This document shows, one piece after another, positions 16,342 to 24,206 of a stretch of 64,000 nt of DNA. Each line of letters starts with the position of its first letter. Position 1 is the stretch's first letter. A program made the position numbers and the translations under genes. The stretch is from Nocardioides sp. CFH 31398 (GTDB lineage Bacteria > Actinomycetota > Actinomycetes > Propionibacteriales > Nocardioidaceae), in the NCBI RefSeq assembly GCF_022436705.1, contig NZ_JAKUHT010000010.1, positions 1-64,000 on the forward strand. Reading direction: 5' to 3'. The notes under the pieces are model-generated. The model saw only the letters and a list, made by a program, of their open reading frames with translations, was not told the origin of the DNA and searched no databases.

Positions 16342-16866
16342 TCAGAGGTTGTAGACGGAGTTGATGATGGCGCCCTTGTTGGCGAAGTGGATGACGCAGT
16401 CCTGCACGTCCAGCGGGTGGCAGGGGACGACGCCCTCGATGAGGTCCTCCTCGCGGCAGCCGTGCAGCGCGAGACCGAAGCGGCAGCAGAAGACGGTGCC
16501 GCCCTCGCCGATGAACGTCTTGATCGAGTCGTTCATGTTCTGGTTGCCCGGGAACGCGACGTCGCCGGTGGTCGGGAACCCGCGGGTGTCCATGCACGCG
16601 AGGGTCCCGGGACCGTAGAAGTACAGCGTCGAGTCGAAGCCCTTCCGCAGCGCCCGGGTGGCCTGCAGGATCGCGACGAAGCTGACCGAGGACTCGTGCG
16701 GGATGCCGTGGACGAGGGTGAGGTAGCTCTGGCCCTCGGAGGCCTGGTAGTCGGGGAAGATCTTGGTCGAGCCGTAGAGGTTGGTGCCCTTCGCCTGCGA
16801 GGGGTGGGCCACCTCCGCCACGGACTTCTCGATGTTGGCGAGGATCTCGTCGTCGAACACGGACAT
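16342..16866 (-). CDS. MSMEG_0572/Sll0783-family nitrogen-starvation protein (Nit1C)
   Basis: 174-aa soluble protein of the conserved first member of Nit1C clusters (NitB in the naming I recall). Cysteines recur in the C-terminal half (TVFCCRFGLALHGCREED and PCHPLDVQDC), and the middle has LVHGIPHESSVSFVAIL and LYFYGPGTLACMDTRGFP. The fold is reminiscent of DsrE/sulfur-carrier-like small proteins, but I cannot assign a reaction. ATG at 16866 has a strong AGGAG seven nt upstream; longer frames reaching 17499 are in the wrong phase for homology. It is separated from the upstream amidohydrolase by 50 bp, the largest internal gap of the operon. Confidence 0.86.
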   Translation of the reverse strand: MSVFDDEILANIEKSVAEVAHPSQAKGTNLYGSTKIFPDYQASEGQSYLTLVHGIPHESSVSFVAILQATRALRKGFDSTLYFYGPGTLACMDTRGFPTTGDVAFPGNQNMNDSIKTFIGEGGTVFCCRFGLALHGCREEDLIEGVVPCHPLDVQDCVIHFANKGAIINSVYNL

Positions 16867-16916
16867 GGGGTGTCTCCTGTCATCGGGGTGGGACATCGGT
16901 GGGTGGGGCAGGGTGG

Positions 16917-17768
16917 TCAGGCGGCCCCGTAGAGGGCCTCGAAGTTGTCGCGGAAGAAGAGGCGGGCGATCTCGCCGTCCCCGGACGCGGCGGCGAGCCG
17001 GGCGTGCTCGCCCGCGAAGTCGCCCCAGGGGACGTCGGTGGCGAACAGGACGCGGTCGTGGCCGACGCCGCGGCGCTCGACCTCGGCGACCAGCCAGGCG
17101 GGCGCGAAGCCGACGGCCCAGCTGGTGTCGGTCCAGACCTGCTTGCCGGCCTCGACCCAGTCGAAGAACCGGCCGCCGATGAGCTTGAGGTGGCCGCTCA
17201 TGCCGCCGCCGAGGTGGACGAGGTGGATCCGGGTCGCGTCGCCGTACGTCTCGACCAGCCCGCCGACGCGGTCGACGTCGGACGCCGCCCCCGGCGAGGT
17301 GTGCACGTGAACGACGAGCCCCAGCTCGGCGGCGGTCGTGAAGATCCGCTCGAGCTCGACCGCGCAGTCGGGGTCGTCGACCCCGCCACCGAGCAGGAAG
17401 CTCGTCTTGAGCGCGGCGACGCCGCTCTCGGCGGCGAGGGCGAGCGCCCGGTCGTTGCGGGCGGCGTCCGACGACTTCGGCGAGACCCACAGCCCGCACC
17501 GCACGCGGTCGTCGGCGGCCGCGGCCTCGAGGGCGAGGTCGTTCAGCGCGAAGGCGACGTCGGGGTCGGGCACGCCGTAGTTCGGCAGCACCAGCGCCCG
17601 CTCCACGCCCTGCTCGTCGAGGCTGCGCCGGAAGTCCGCGACCGTGGACGCGGCCGTCGTGTCGGGGTTGATCGGCGGCCCGCCGTAGAAGGGGAAGCTC
17701 GGCAGCACGCCGATGTGCCGGTGCGCGTCGTACGGCGCGGCGACGGCTCGGCGGGCGGGCTGGCTCAT
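16917..17768 (-). CDS. Amidohydrolase-family (metal-dependent hydrolase) heading the Nit1C operon
   Basis: 283-aa TIM-barrel hydrolase of the amidohydrolase-2 group. The metal ligands are visible as His16/His18 (DAHRHIG), His154/His156 (VVHVHTSPG), His185 (LVHLGGGMSGH) and Asp245 (FATDVPWGDF). Members hydrolyse amides or lactones or decarboxylate aromatic acids. It is the promoter-proximal gene and is not part of the cyanobacterial core set, so it may process the nitrilase product or prepare its substrate. A possible -10 AAGACT (plus-strand 17775-17780) lies 6 nt before the ATG. Confidence 0.85.
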   Translation of the reverse strand: MSQPARRAVAAPYDAHRHIGVLPSFPFYGGPPINPDTTAASTVADFRRSLDEQGVERALVLPNYGVPDPDVAFALNDLALEAAAADDRVRCGLWVSPKSSDAARNDRALALAAESGVAALKTSFLLGGGVDDPDCAVELERIFTTAAELGLVVHVHTSPGAASDVDRVGGLVETYGDATRIHLVHLGGGMSGHLKLIGGRFFDWVEAGKQVWTDTSWAVGFAPAWLVAEVERRGVGHDRVLFATDVPWGDFAGEHARLAAASGDGEIARLFFRDNFEALYGAA

Positions 17769-17790
17769 GCGACGAGTCTTGGAGCGCAGT

Positions 17791-17817
17791 GTTTCGCAGT
17801 GGTTTCGTCAGGAAACC
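17791..17817 (-). promoter_or_regulatory. GlnR-like GAAAC repeats upstream of the Nit1C operon
   Basis: Read on the minus strand, two GAAAC boxes (17806-17802 and 17795-17791) are separated by 6 nt, an 11-bp period like the GlnR a/b boxes (GTNAC-N6-GAAAC). The outer one is also half of a perfect inverted repeat GGTTTC-N5-GAAACC (17801-17817). The elements lie just upstream of the putative -10 at 17775-17780. Nitrogen control by GlnR would suit this operon but is inferred; the first box is an imperfect match. Confidence 0.4.
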
Positions 17818-17900
17818 GATCGGCGAACCGCTGTGTCAGATCCGTGTTACCGACCCTCCCGCCCTCCCCGGACCCGGCCGTCGTGTGCTGGGCTCGTGCG

Positions 17901-19292
17901 GTGGCCGACCTGCCGATCGCACGGGCGATCTCGCTGCTCGCCGCCCGCGAGCCGGACGCGGTCGCGCTGCGCGCCGACGACGGGACGACGACGACCCGCC
18001 GCGAGCTCGACCGCCTCACCGACCGCGTGGCCCGGCGCTGGGTCGTCGACGGCGTGCGGCCGGACGCCCTGGTGGCGCTCGGCTGCCCCGACCCCGTCGA
18101 CCTCGTGCTGGCGGCGGTAGCCACCTGGAAGGCAGGCGCCACGCCGATGCCCGTGCCGCCGGGCCTGCCCGCCGCGGAGCGGACGGCGGTCCTCGACCTC
18201 GCCGCGCCCGCGCTCGTCGTGGACGGGCCGCTCGACCGCGCCGGACCCTCCGACGGTCCGCCCCTGCCGGCGCACGCGGCGTCGTCGTGGAAGGTCGCGG
18301 CCTCCTCGGGCAGCACGGGGCGGCCCAAGCTCGTGCGCGCGACGGCCCCCGCCCGGGTCGACCCCGACCGGGCGGTGGCGCCGTTCGTCCCGCACCGTGC
18401 CGTCCAGCTCGTCGCGGCGCCGCCGCACGCGGGCGCCGGGTTCGTCTACGCCCTGCGGGGCCTCATGACCGGCCACGAGCTCGTCCTGATGCCGGCCTTC
18501 GACCCCGGGCGGTGGCTCGACCTCGTCGCCCGCCACCGGGCCACCTGGGCGGTGCTGTCGCCGACCTCGATGCGGGCCGTCCTCGAGCACCCGGAGCGTC
18601 CGGCGGCCGACGTCGACTCCCTGACGTCCGTGCTCCACCTCGGCGCCCGCTGCCCGCGGTGGCTCAAGCGCGGCTGGCTGGACTGGCTGGGCCCGGACCG
18701 GGTCGACGAGCTGTACGCCGGGACGGAGTCGTCGGGGCTCGCGCTGATCGGGGGCCGGGAGTGGCTCGCGCACCCGGGCTCGGTCGGGCGGGGCGTCGGC
18801 GGGACCCGCTTCCGCGTGGTGCGTGCCGACGGGTCGGACTGCGCGCCGGGCGAGACCGGGGAGGTGCTCATGCGGCGGGACCGGACGACCTACGACTACG
18901 TGGGCTCGCCCCGCACCGACCGGGACGGGTGGCACACCCTCGGCGACGCGGGCCGTCTCGACGCCGAGGGCCGGCTGTGGGTGCTCGACCGGCTCGCGGA
19001 CGTCGTCCGGGTCGACGGCGTCCTCGTCGCGCCGTCCGACGTGGAGGAGGTGCTGGGCGAGCACCCGGCCGTCCGCTCGGTGCTGGCGGTGGGGGTCGAG
19101 GACGGCGACGGGACCGGCCTGCGCGCCGTGGTCGAGACCGACGACCTCGACGCCGTCCGCCGCTGGGCCGTCGGACGGTTGCGCCCTCCGCAGCTCCCGG
19201 TGGCCTGGGAGACCGCCACCGGGCCGCTGCGCGACGTCGCCGGCAAGGCCCGCCGGGCGGCGTGGACCCGGCCGCGGGCGGGGGAGGCGTGA
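17901..19292 (+). CDS. AMP-binding acyl-adenylating enzyme divergent from Nit1C
   Basis: 463-aa ANL-superfamily enzyme that activates a carboxylic acid with ATP, probably as acyl-CoA. Motifs in order: phosphate loop SSGSTGRPK (135-143), YAGTESSG, TLGDAGRLDAEGRLWVLDR, VVRVDGVLVAPSDVEEVL hinge region and the catalytic lysine in AGKARRAAW near the C terminus. It is shorter than typical acyl-CoA synthetases, mainly in the N-terminal domain. I chose GTG 17901 (VADLPIARAI); GTG 17883 is also in frame. It is divergent from the Nit1C operon across 132 bp and could act on the acid released by the nitrilase, though it may be unrelated. Specificity is unknown. Confidence 0.82.
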   Translation: MADLPIARAISLLAAREPDAVALRADDGTTTTRRELDRLTDRVARRWVVDGVRPDALVALGCPDPVDLVLAAVATWKAGATPMPVPPGLPAAERTAVLDLAAPALVVDGPLDRAGPSDGPPLPAHAASSWKVAASSGSTGRPKLVRATAPARVDPDRAVAPFVPHRAVQLVAAPPHAGAGFVYALRGLMTGHELVLMPAFDPGRWLDLVARHRATWAVLSPTSMRAVLEHPERPAADVDSLTSVLHLGARCPRWLKRGWLDWLGPDRVDELYAGTESSGLALIGGREWLAHPGSVGRGVGGTRFRVVRADGSDCAPGETGEVLMRRDRTTYDYVGSPRTDRDGWHTLGDAGRLDAEGRLWVLDRLADVVRVDGVLVAPSDVEEVLGEHPAVRSVLAVGVEDGDGTGLRAVVETDDLDAVRRWAVGRLRPPQLPVAWETATGPLRDVAGKARRAAWTRPRAGEA

Positions 19293-19314
19293 GCGCCGTC
19301 CTACGGTGGACGGC

Positions 19315-20232
19315 GTGGACCGGGGACGACGACGGGTGTGGCGGCCGGACTGGCCGTGCCCCGTCGCGCTGAACCTGCGCATCCTCAAGCGGGGGAGTGA
19401 CGCGGCCTTCCGCATCGACCCCGACGGCACCGTCTGGCGCGGCATCCGCACCCCCGAGGGCCCGGCGACGCTCGTCGTCCGGGCCAGGGACGCGCTCGGG
19501 GAGGTGCACGCCGCGGCCTGGGGCGACGGGGCCGACTGGGCGCTGACGCAGCTGCCCGCGATGTGCGGCGCCGAGGACGACCCCTCGGGCTTCGTGCCCG
19601 AGCACCCGGTCGTGGTCGAGGCGTGGCGACGCCACGAGCACTGGCGTCTCACCCGCACCGGGCTGGTGTTCGAGGCGCTGCTGCCCGCCATCCTCGAGCA
19701 GAAGGTGACGGGCAAGCAGGCGTTCGCGGCGCAGCGGCTGCTGGCGCGCCGGTACGGCGAGCGCGCCCCGGGGCCCGGCGCGGAGCACGGCCTGTGGGTG
19801 CCGCCCACGCCGGCGGTCGTGGCGTCCATCCCGTCGTGGGAGTGGCTGCGGATGGGCGTCGACCCCGCCCGCTCGAAGGCCGCCGTCCGCGCCGCCCGCG
19901 TGGCCGACAGCCTCGAGCGTCTCGTGGACGTCGACCACGCCGAGGCCGACCGGCGGCTCCGGACGCTGCCCGGCGTGGGCGTGTGGACCTCCGCCGAGGT
20001 CCGCTTCCGCGCCCTCGGCGACGCAGACGCCGTCAGCTTCGGCGACTACCACATCGCCAAGAACGTCACCTGGGCCCTGACCGGCACCGTCGGGGACGAC
20101 GACGACATGGCCGCCCTCCTCCAGCCCTTCCGCCCGCACCGCCACCGCGTGCAGCGACTCGTCGAGCTCGCCCACCTGTCACGCCCCCGCCGCGGCCCCC
20201 GCCTCACCCTCCCGACCCACCTGCCCGGCTGA
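19315..20232 (+). CDS. AlkA-type DNA-3-methyladenine glycosylase (HhH-GPD)
   Basis: 305-aa base-excision repair glycosylase. The helix-hairpin-helix is LRTLPGVGVWTSAEVRFRALGD (residues ~220-241) and the catalytic Asp follows in AVSFGDYHIAKN, as expected for the HhH-GPD fold; ILEQKVTGKQAFAAQRL is the earlier conserved helix. The GTG at 19315 is exactly 7 nt after the -10 hexamer TACGGT (19302-19307), so the transcript is likely leaderless. An upstream in-frame GTG at 19306 overlaps that hexamer and is less likely. It starts 22 bp after the AMP-binding gene but probably has its own promoter. Confidence 0.85.
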   Translation: MDRGRRRVWRPDWPCPVALNLRILKRGSDAAFRIDPDGTVWRGIRTPEGPATLVVRARDALGEVHAAAWGDGADWALTQLPAMCGAEDDPSGFVPEHPVVVEAWRRHEHWRLTRTGLVFEALLPAILEQKVTGKQAFAAQRLLARRYGERAPGPGAEHGLWVPPTPAVVASIPSWEWLRMGVDPARSKAAVRAARVADSLERLVDVDHAEADRRLRTLPGVGVWTSAEVRFRALGDADAVSFGDYHIAKNVTWALTGTVGDDDDMAALLQPFRPHRHRVQRLVELAHLSRPRRGPRLTLPTHLPG

Positions 20233-20317
20233 GCACGTCGCTCCCTGAGCGCAGGTGGGGCCCCGGGTCCCGTGGCCCGTCCTGGCGTCCGCCTGCATAG
20301 ATTGCTAGCATCCTCGT

Positions 20318-20473
20318 ATGCCGTCACCCAGCCGTGCGGGCAAGACCCAGTTCAACGTCTACCTGCCGCCCGACCTCGTGCGCCGCGTGAAGCACCGCGC
20401 CGTGGACGAGGAGACCAGCCTCTCCGCGCTCGTCGAGCGCGCCCTCGTCGCCTACCTGGAGGAGAACGCATGA
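20318..20473 (+). CDS. Small ribbon-helix-helix (CopG-like) DNA-binding protein
   Basis: 51-aa protein [20 protein letters not shown]... ending [18 protein letters not shown]. The N-terminal beta strand (TQFNVYLP) followed by two helices is the MetJ/Arc ribbon-helix-helix pattern, as in antitoxins and small repressors. A -10 hexamer TAGCAT (20306-20311) lies 6 nt before the ATG, giving a leaderless start. Its stop overlaps the following VOC gene start (ATGA), so the two are coupled. It could repress its own operon or act as an antitoxin-like partner, but the VOC protein does not look like a toxin. Confidence 0.8.
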   Translation: MPSPSRAGKTQFNVYLPPDLVRRVKHRAVDEETSLSALVERALVAYLEENA

Positions 20474-21231
20474 CCACGCAGTCCACCCGGGCCACCCACG
20501 TCCGCGACCTCGTCCGCCCCGTGCGCTTCACCGACGACGTCGAGGCGGTGGCGGTCTTCCTCGAGACCCTCGGCCTCGCCCGCGAGAGCGAGGCCGACGG
20601 CGGCGGCTGGGTCGTGCTGGGCGCCGGCCGCGGCGCGGTCGCCGTCCACAGCGCCGCGTCCAGCGACCTCGGCGCCGCCGCGGGGGAGACCCACCTGTCG
20701 TTCGTCTCCTCCGGCCTCGACGACCTGGTCGCCGACCTGCGCGGCACCGGCCGCGACCTCACCCCCTACGACGAGGCGTGGGGCCGGGCGCTCGTGGTCC
20801 CGGCGCCGGACGGCCGCGAGATCCAGGTCGACACCGACTCCGGGGCGGAGTACGGCTACCACCAGCGCCCGGGCGCACCGGACGAGCGCTGGACGGTGCG
20901 ACCGGTCTGGTACCTCCCCCTCGACCTGCGGGACGACGCCCGGGCACTGCTCGGCGCCTTCGGCCTGGCGCCCCGCCCCGGCGAGGACGAGTGGTGGGCG
21001 GCCTGCGAGGGCCCGGGCGGAGCCGTCGGCCTGCACCGACCGACCGAGGGGTCCCCGGCCTGCGAGCTCGGCCTGGAGACCTCCGAGCCCCTCGCGGACG
21101 TCGCCGCGCGCCTGGTCGCCGCCGGTCACCCGGCCGAGGTCCGCCACGCCGAGGGCGTCGGTGAGCTCGTCCGCGTCACCGACCCGGACGGCCGGGAGCT
21201 CGAGGTCCACGCCTCGCCGCAGCCGGTCTAG
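20470..21231 (+). CDS. Tandem VOC (glyoxalase/bleomycin-resistance fold) protein
   Basis: 253-aa protein made of two vicinal-oxygen-chelate modules. The first (residues ~15-125) reads [22 protein letters not shown] and ends [17 protein letters not shown]; the second (~140-250) reads [21 protein letters not shown] and ends [19 protein letters not shown] (here RELEVHA). Members bind metal and act as isomerases, dioxygenases or drug-binding resistance proteins; metal ligands are incomplete in both halves, so a binding role is possible. ATG overlaps the RHH gene stop by 4 bp. It ends just before the 47-bp repeat block. Confidence 0.8.
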   Translation: MTTQSTRATHVRDLVRPVRFTDDVEAVAVFLETLGLARESEADGGGWVVLGAGRGAVAVHSAASSDLGAAAGETHLSFVSSGLDDLVADLRGTGRDLTPYDEAWGRALVVPAPDGREIQVDTDSGAEYGYHQRPGAPDERWTVRPVWYLPLDLRDDARALLGAFGLAPRPGEDEWWAACEGPGGAVGLHRPTEGSPACELGLETSEPLADVAARLVAAGHPAEVRHAEGVGELVRVTDPDGRELEVHASPQPV

Positions 21232-21233
21232 GG

Positions 21234-21467
21234 CTCGACCCGCGGTCGCGGCCTCGCAGGCTCAGCCGCGCGCTCGCTCGACCTGGCCCGCGTCACGACC
21301 TCGCAGGCTCAGCCGCGCGCTCGCTCGACCTGACCCGCGTCACGACCTCGCAGGCTCGGTCGTGGCGGGTACGGGTCTCGACCCGCGGTCGCGGCCTCGC
21401 AGGCTCAGCCGCGCGCTCGCTCGACCTGACCCGCGTCACGACCTCGCAGGCTCGGTCGTGGCGGGTC
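21234..21467. repeat. 47-bp tandem/palindromic repeat block between convergent genes
   Basis: The core CCTCGCAGGCTC recurs five times (21252, 21299, 21346, 21395, 21442), spaced 47, 47, 49 and 47 bp. Two longer units of about 52 bp are near-identical at 21234-21285 and 21377-21428. Two copies of a second unit form a long hairpin: TGACCCGC plus CACGACC pair with GGTCGTG plus GCGGGTCA across a 10-nt loop (21427-21467), the last overlapping the stop codon of the PLD gene. It sits exactly between two convergent genes, so it may work as a bidirectional terminator. Similar sequences are common intergenic repeats in this bacterial group, to my recollection. Confidence 0.85.
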
Positions 21468-22728
21468 ACAGCAGCGGGCGCAGCGGGGCGAGGATCGCCT
21501 CGGCGAACCGGCGCTGGAACGAGCGGGCCTCCCATTCCTCCAGCGACAGCTCGACGGTGTTCGAGAGGTCGGTCAGGAAGATCTCCTCGAGCTTCGACGC
21601 CATCGAGGCGTCGATGATCTCGACGTTGATCTCGTAGTTGCCCTGGAGGCTGAGCCGGTCCACGTTCGCCGTGCCGACGGTCGACCAGCTGCCGTCGATG
21701 GTCGACGTCTTCGCGTGCACCATCGCGCCCGAGTAGCGGAAGATCCGGACCCCGGCGACCAGCAGCTGCTCGAAGTAGCCGCGGCTGATCCAGTCGGCGA
21801 CGACGTGGTTCGACGTCATCGGCAGCAGCAGCCGGACGTCGACCCCGCGCATGGCCGCGACGCGCAGCGCGTCGACGAAGTCCTGGTCGGGGATGAAGTA
21901 GGCGTGCGTCATCCAGATGTTCCGCGAGGCCTTGGCGATGGCCTCGAGGTACATCGCCCGGATCGGGAAGACGAGCTGGCGCGGCACGTTGCGCTGGAAC
22001 CGGATCGCCGGTTCCCACCGCGACGGCGTCTCGAGCAGCAGCGGCCGCTCGGAGGTGAGGATCAGCCGGCGGCGGTTCAGGTTCCAGAAGTCGGCGAACG
22101 CGCGCTTCAGGTCCCAGACCCCGGGCCCGGTGATGCGGACGTGGGTGTCGCGCCACTCCGTCTCGTACGCCGTGCCGATGTTGTAGCCGCCGACGAAGCC
22201 CACCTCGTCGTCGACGACGAGGATCTTGCGGTGGTCGCGGCCGTAGCGGCGCAGGTCGAAGATCCGCAGGCCCGCCGTCCACACCGGGTAGCGCAGCACC
22301 TTGACGGGCTCGGGGAACCGCTTGAAGCGCGGCGAGACGACCAGGTTCGCGAAGCCGTCGTAGATGCAGTGCACCTCGACGCCGCGGCGGGCGGCGTCGA
22401 TGAGCGCGGTCTTGAACCGCTCGCCGACCTCGTCGCCCTTCCAGATGTAGGTCTCGAGCAGCACCTGCCGCCGCGCGCCCGCGATCGCCGCCAGCATGTC
22501 GGCGTAGAGGTCGCGCCCGTAGGTGTACGTCGTCACCTCGCCGCCGCCGACCGGCACCGACCGCGGCGGTGTCACCGGGAAGGGCTTCGGCTTGCGCCCG
22601 CGGCGGCGGTAGGAGTCGGTGAGGGTCAGCCCCACGGCGGTGAGGAGCTGCACGCCGACGAGCCCCATCAACGCCCGACGCAGCACCACCAGCCACGTCT
22701 CGGCGGGGGTGGGACGGCGAGTCGGCAC
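21466..22728 (-). CDS. Phospholipase D-like protein, cardiolipin synthase type
   Basis: 420-aa PLD-superfamily enzyme with two HKD motifs: HRKILVVDDEVGFVGG at about residues 160-175 and HAKTSTIDGSWSTVGTANVD at about 335-355. An N-terminal hydrophobic segment (RALMGLVGVQLLTAVGL, ~18-34) anchors it to the membrane. This fits bacterial cardiolipin synthases that transfer phosphatidyl groups, although single-TM members can also be phosphodiesterases. The GTG start at 22728 is 6 nt after a TAGGTT -10 hexamer (plus-strand 22735-22740), so it is probably leaderless. The gene ends inside the hairpin of the repeat block. Confidence 0.86.
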   Translation of the reverse strand: MPTRRPTPAETWLVVLRRALMGLVGVQLLTAVGLTLTDSYRRRGRKPKPFPVTPPRSVPVGGGEVTTYTYGRDLYADMLAAIAGARRQVLLETYIWKGDEVGERFKTALIDAARRGVEVHCIYDGFANLVVSPRFKRFPEPVKVLRYPVWTAGLRIFDLRRYGRDHRKILVVDDEVGFVGGYNIGTAYETEWRDTHVRITGPGVWDLKRAFADFWNLNRRRLILTSERPLLLETPSRWEPAIRFQRNVPRQLVFPIRAMYLEAIAKASRNIWMTHAYFIPDQDFVDALRVAAMRGVDVRLLLPMTSNHVVADWISRGYFEQLLVAGVRIFRYSGAMVHAKTSTIDGSWSTVGTANVDRLSLQGNYEINVEIIDASMASKLEEIFLTDLSNTVELSLEEWEARSFQRRFAEAILAPLRPLL

Positions 22729-22816
22729 GGCGTCAACCTATAAGCAGGACCCTGGCGCCCGCGGGTGAGGACTGATAGCAACCTCTCAGCACATCCACTC
22801 ATTCTCGGGAGAACCT

Positions 22817-24175
22817 GTGTCTGCTGTCCTGCGCTCACGCGCGCTCGCGCCCGTCCTCGGGCTCGCGTCCCTCGCCCTCCTCGCGGGCGGCACGTCCGCC
22901 GTCGGTGCCCCCGGCGGCGCCGCCTCCGGCTCGGAGCCGCCCTCGTCGTCCCGCTCGTACGACGAGGCGCAGCCCGGCGACCGCGCCTTCGTCCGTGCCC
23001 GGCAGTCGTGCAGCGAGGCGCCGCGCGACCTGCCCGTCAACCAGTTCACCGACCACCGCGAGCTCGGCGTCGAGCTGGCCCGCATCGCCCGCGTCAGCGA
23101 CGGCCGCGTCGAGGTCGACGAGATCGGCCGCAGCAACCGCGGCCGCGAGGTCTGGCAGGCCAGGGTCGGCACCGGCGACGAGGTCGTGATGCTCGTCAGC
23201 GAGATCCACGGCAACGAGAAGACCGGCACCGACGCCATCCTCGACCTGCTCGACTGGGTCGGCACGAGCGAGTCCCGGAAGGCCGAGCGCTGGCGCGACG
23301 AGCTCACCATCGTCGCCATCCCGAAGATGAACCCGGACGCCGCGGAGCTCGACCGGCGCGGCAACGACCAGACCTGGCGCCAGGTCCAGGCGCGCTTCCC
23401 GCAGCTCCGCGGCGCCCAGCCCGCCTGGAACTACTACACGAGCCCGAACATCCAGGGCGACGACTACAGCCAGCGGCCCGACTTCGACGCCAACCGCGAC
23501 TTCAACCCCGACCTGGACTACCGCCCGCGCGCCGAGGACTTCCCCGGCAGCTCCGCGGAGACCGGGTGGTACATCACCCCCGAGGCCCGCATCGTCCGCG
23601 ACGTCTACCGCGGCCTGAGCGACGAGTTCGGCGAGGTCGACACCTACGTCGACCTGCACCACCAGGGCGCCTGCTACGTGATGCCGGACGACCCGGACGA
23701 GTACGTGACGCTGTCGATCTCCGGCCAGTTCGTCGCCGACCCCGCCACCAAGCCCGAGTACGCCGAGTACGCCGACACCTACGACCTCGACTACTCCAAG
23801 CAGCTGAACGTCGCGGTGAACCGGTCCCTGCAGGCCGCCGCCGCGGACCGCCCGCTGTTCGGGAACGTGACGCTCTACCCGCAGGACATCGACCTGCCGG
23901 GCACCGCGCTCGGCTCGTTCGCGCTCAACGGCAGCGGCGCCGTCCTGTTCGAGGTCCGCGGCCAGACCCAGACGCTCGGGCAGCGCTACCGCGCGGTGCT
24001 GACCCGGTCGGTCTACCTCGGCCTCGACGGGATGCTGTCGTCGATCGCGACCGGCCAGGTGAACCGCCTCGACCCGGCGGAGTACGACGCCATCCCGCCC
24101 CGCGGGCCCAACATCGGGTCCGGCGAGGACGAGGACGCCCGGGTCCTGCGCGACGCCGACCGCCTGGAGCGCTGA
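22817..24175 (+). CDS. Secreted M14-family zinc carboxypeptidase
   Basis: 452-aa protein with an N-terminal signal peptide (SRALAPVLGLASLALLAGGTSAVGA). The M14 zinc site is visible as HGNEKTG (HxxE) near residue 135 and the third ligand region VDLHHQG near 280; the segment NRDFNPDLDYRP provides the substrate-binding Asn-Arg. These enzymes cleave C-terminal residues of peptides or peptidoglycan stems outside the cell. The start is GTG at 22817 preceded by GGGAGA at 4 nt. It is divergent from the PLD gene and convergent with the phosphodiesterase gene. Confidence 0.88.
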   Translation: MSAVLRSRALAPVLGLASLALLAGGTSAVGAPGGAASGSEPPSSSRSYDEAQPGDRAFVRARQSCSEAPRDLPVNQFTDHRELGVELARIARVSDGRVEVDEIGRSNRGREVWQARVGTGDEVVMLVSEIHGNEKTGTDAILDLLDWVGTSESRKAERWRDELTIVAIPKMNPDAAELDRRGNDQTWRQVQARFPQLRGAQPAWNYYTSPNIQGDDYSQRPDFDANRDFNPDLDYRPRAEDFPGSSAETGWYITPEARIVRDVYRGLSDEFGEVDTYVDLHHQGACYVMPDDPDEYVTLSISGQFVADPATKPEYAEYADTYDLDYSKQLNVAVNRSLQAAAADRPLFGNVTLYPQDIDLPGTALGSFALNGSGAVLFEVRGQTQTLGQRYRAVLTRSVYLGLDGMLSSIATGQVNRLDPAEYDAIPPRGPNIGSGEDEDARVLRDADRLER

Positions 24176-24206
24176 GCCGGCGGACGTCGGACCGGGTGGG
24201 CCGTCG

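Noticed and set aside
21234..21467. Possible CRISPR array from the regularly spaced 47-bp repeats
   Set aside because: The repeats are contiguous with no unique spacers, there are only about five units, and no cas genes are near.
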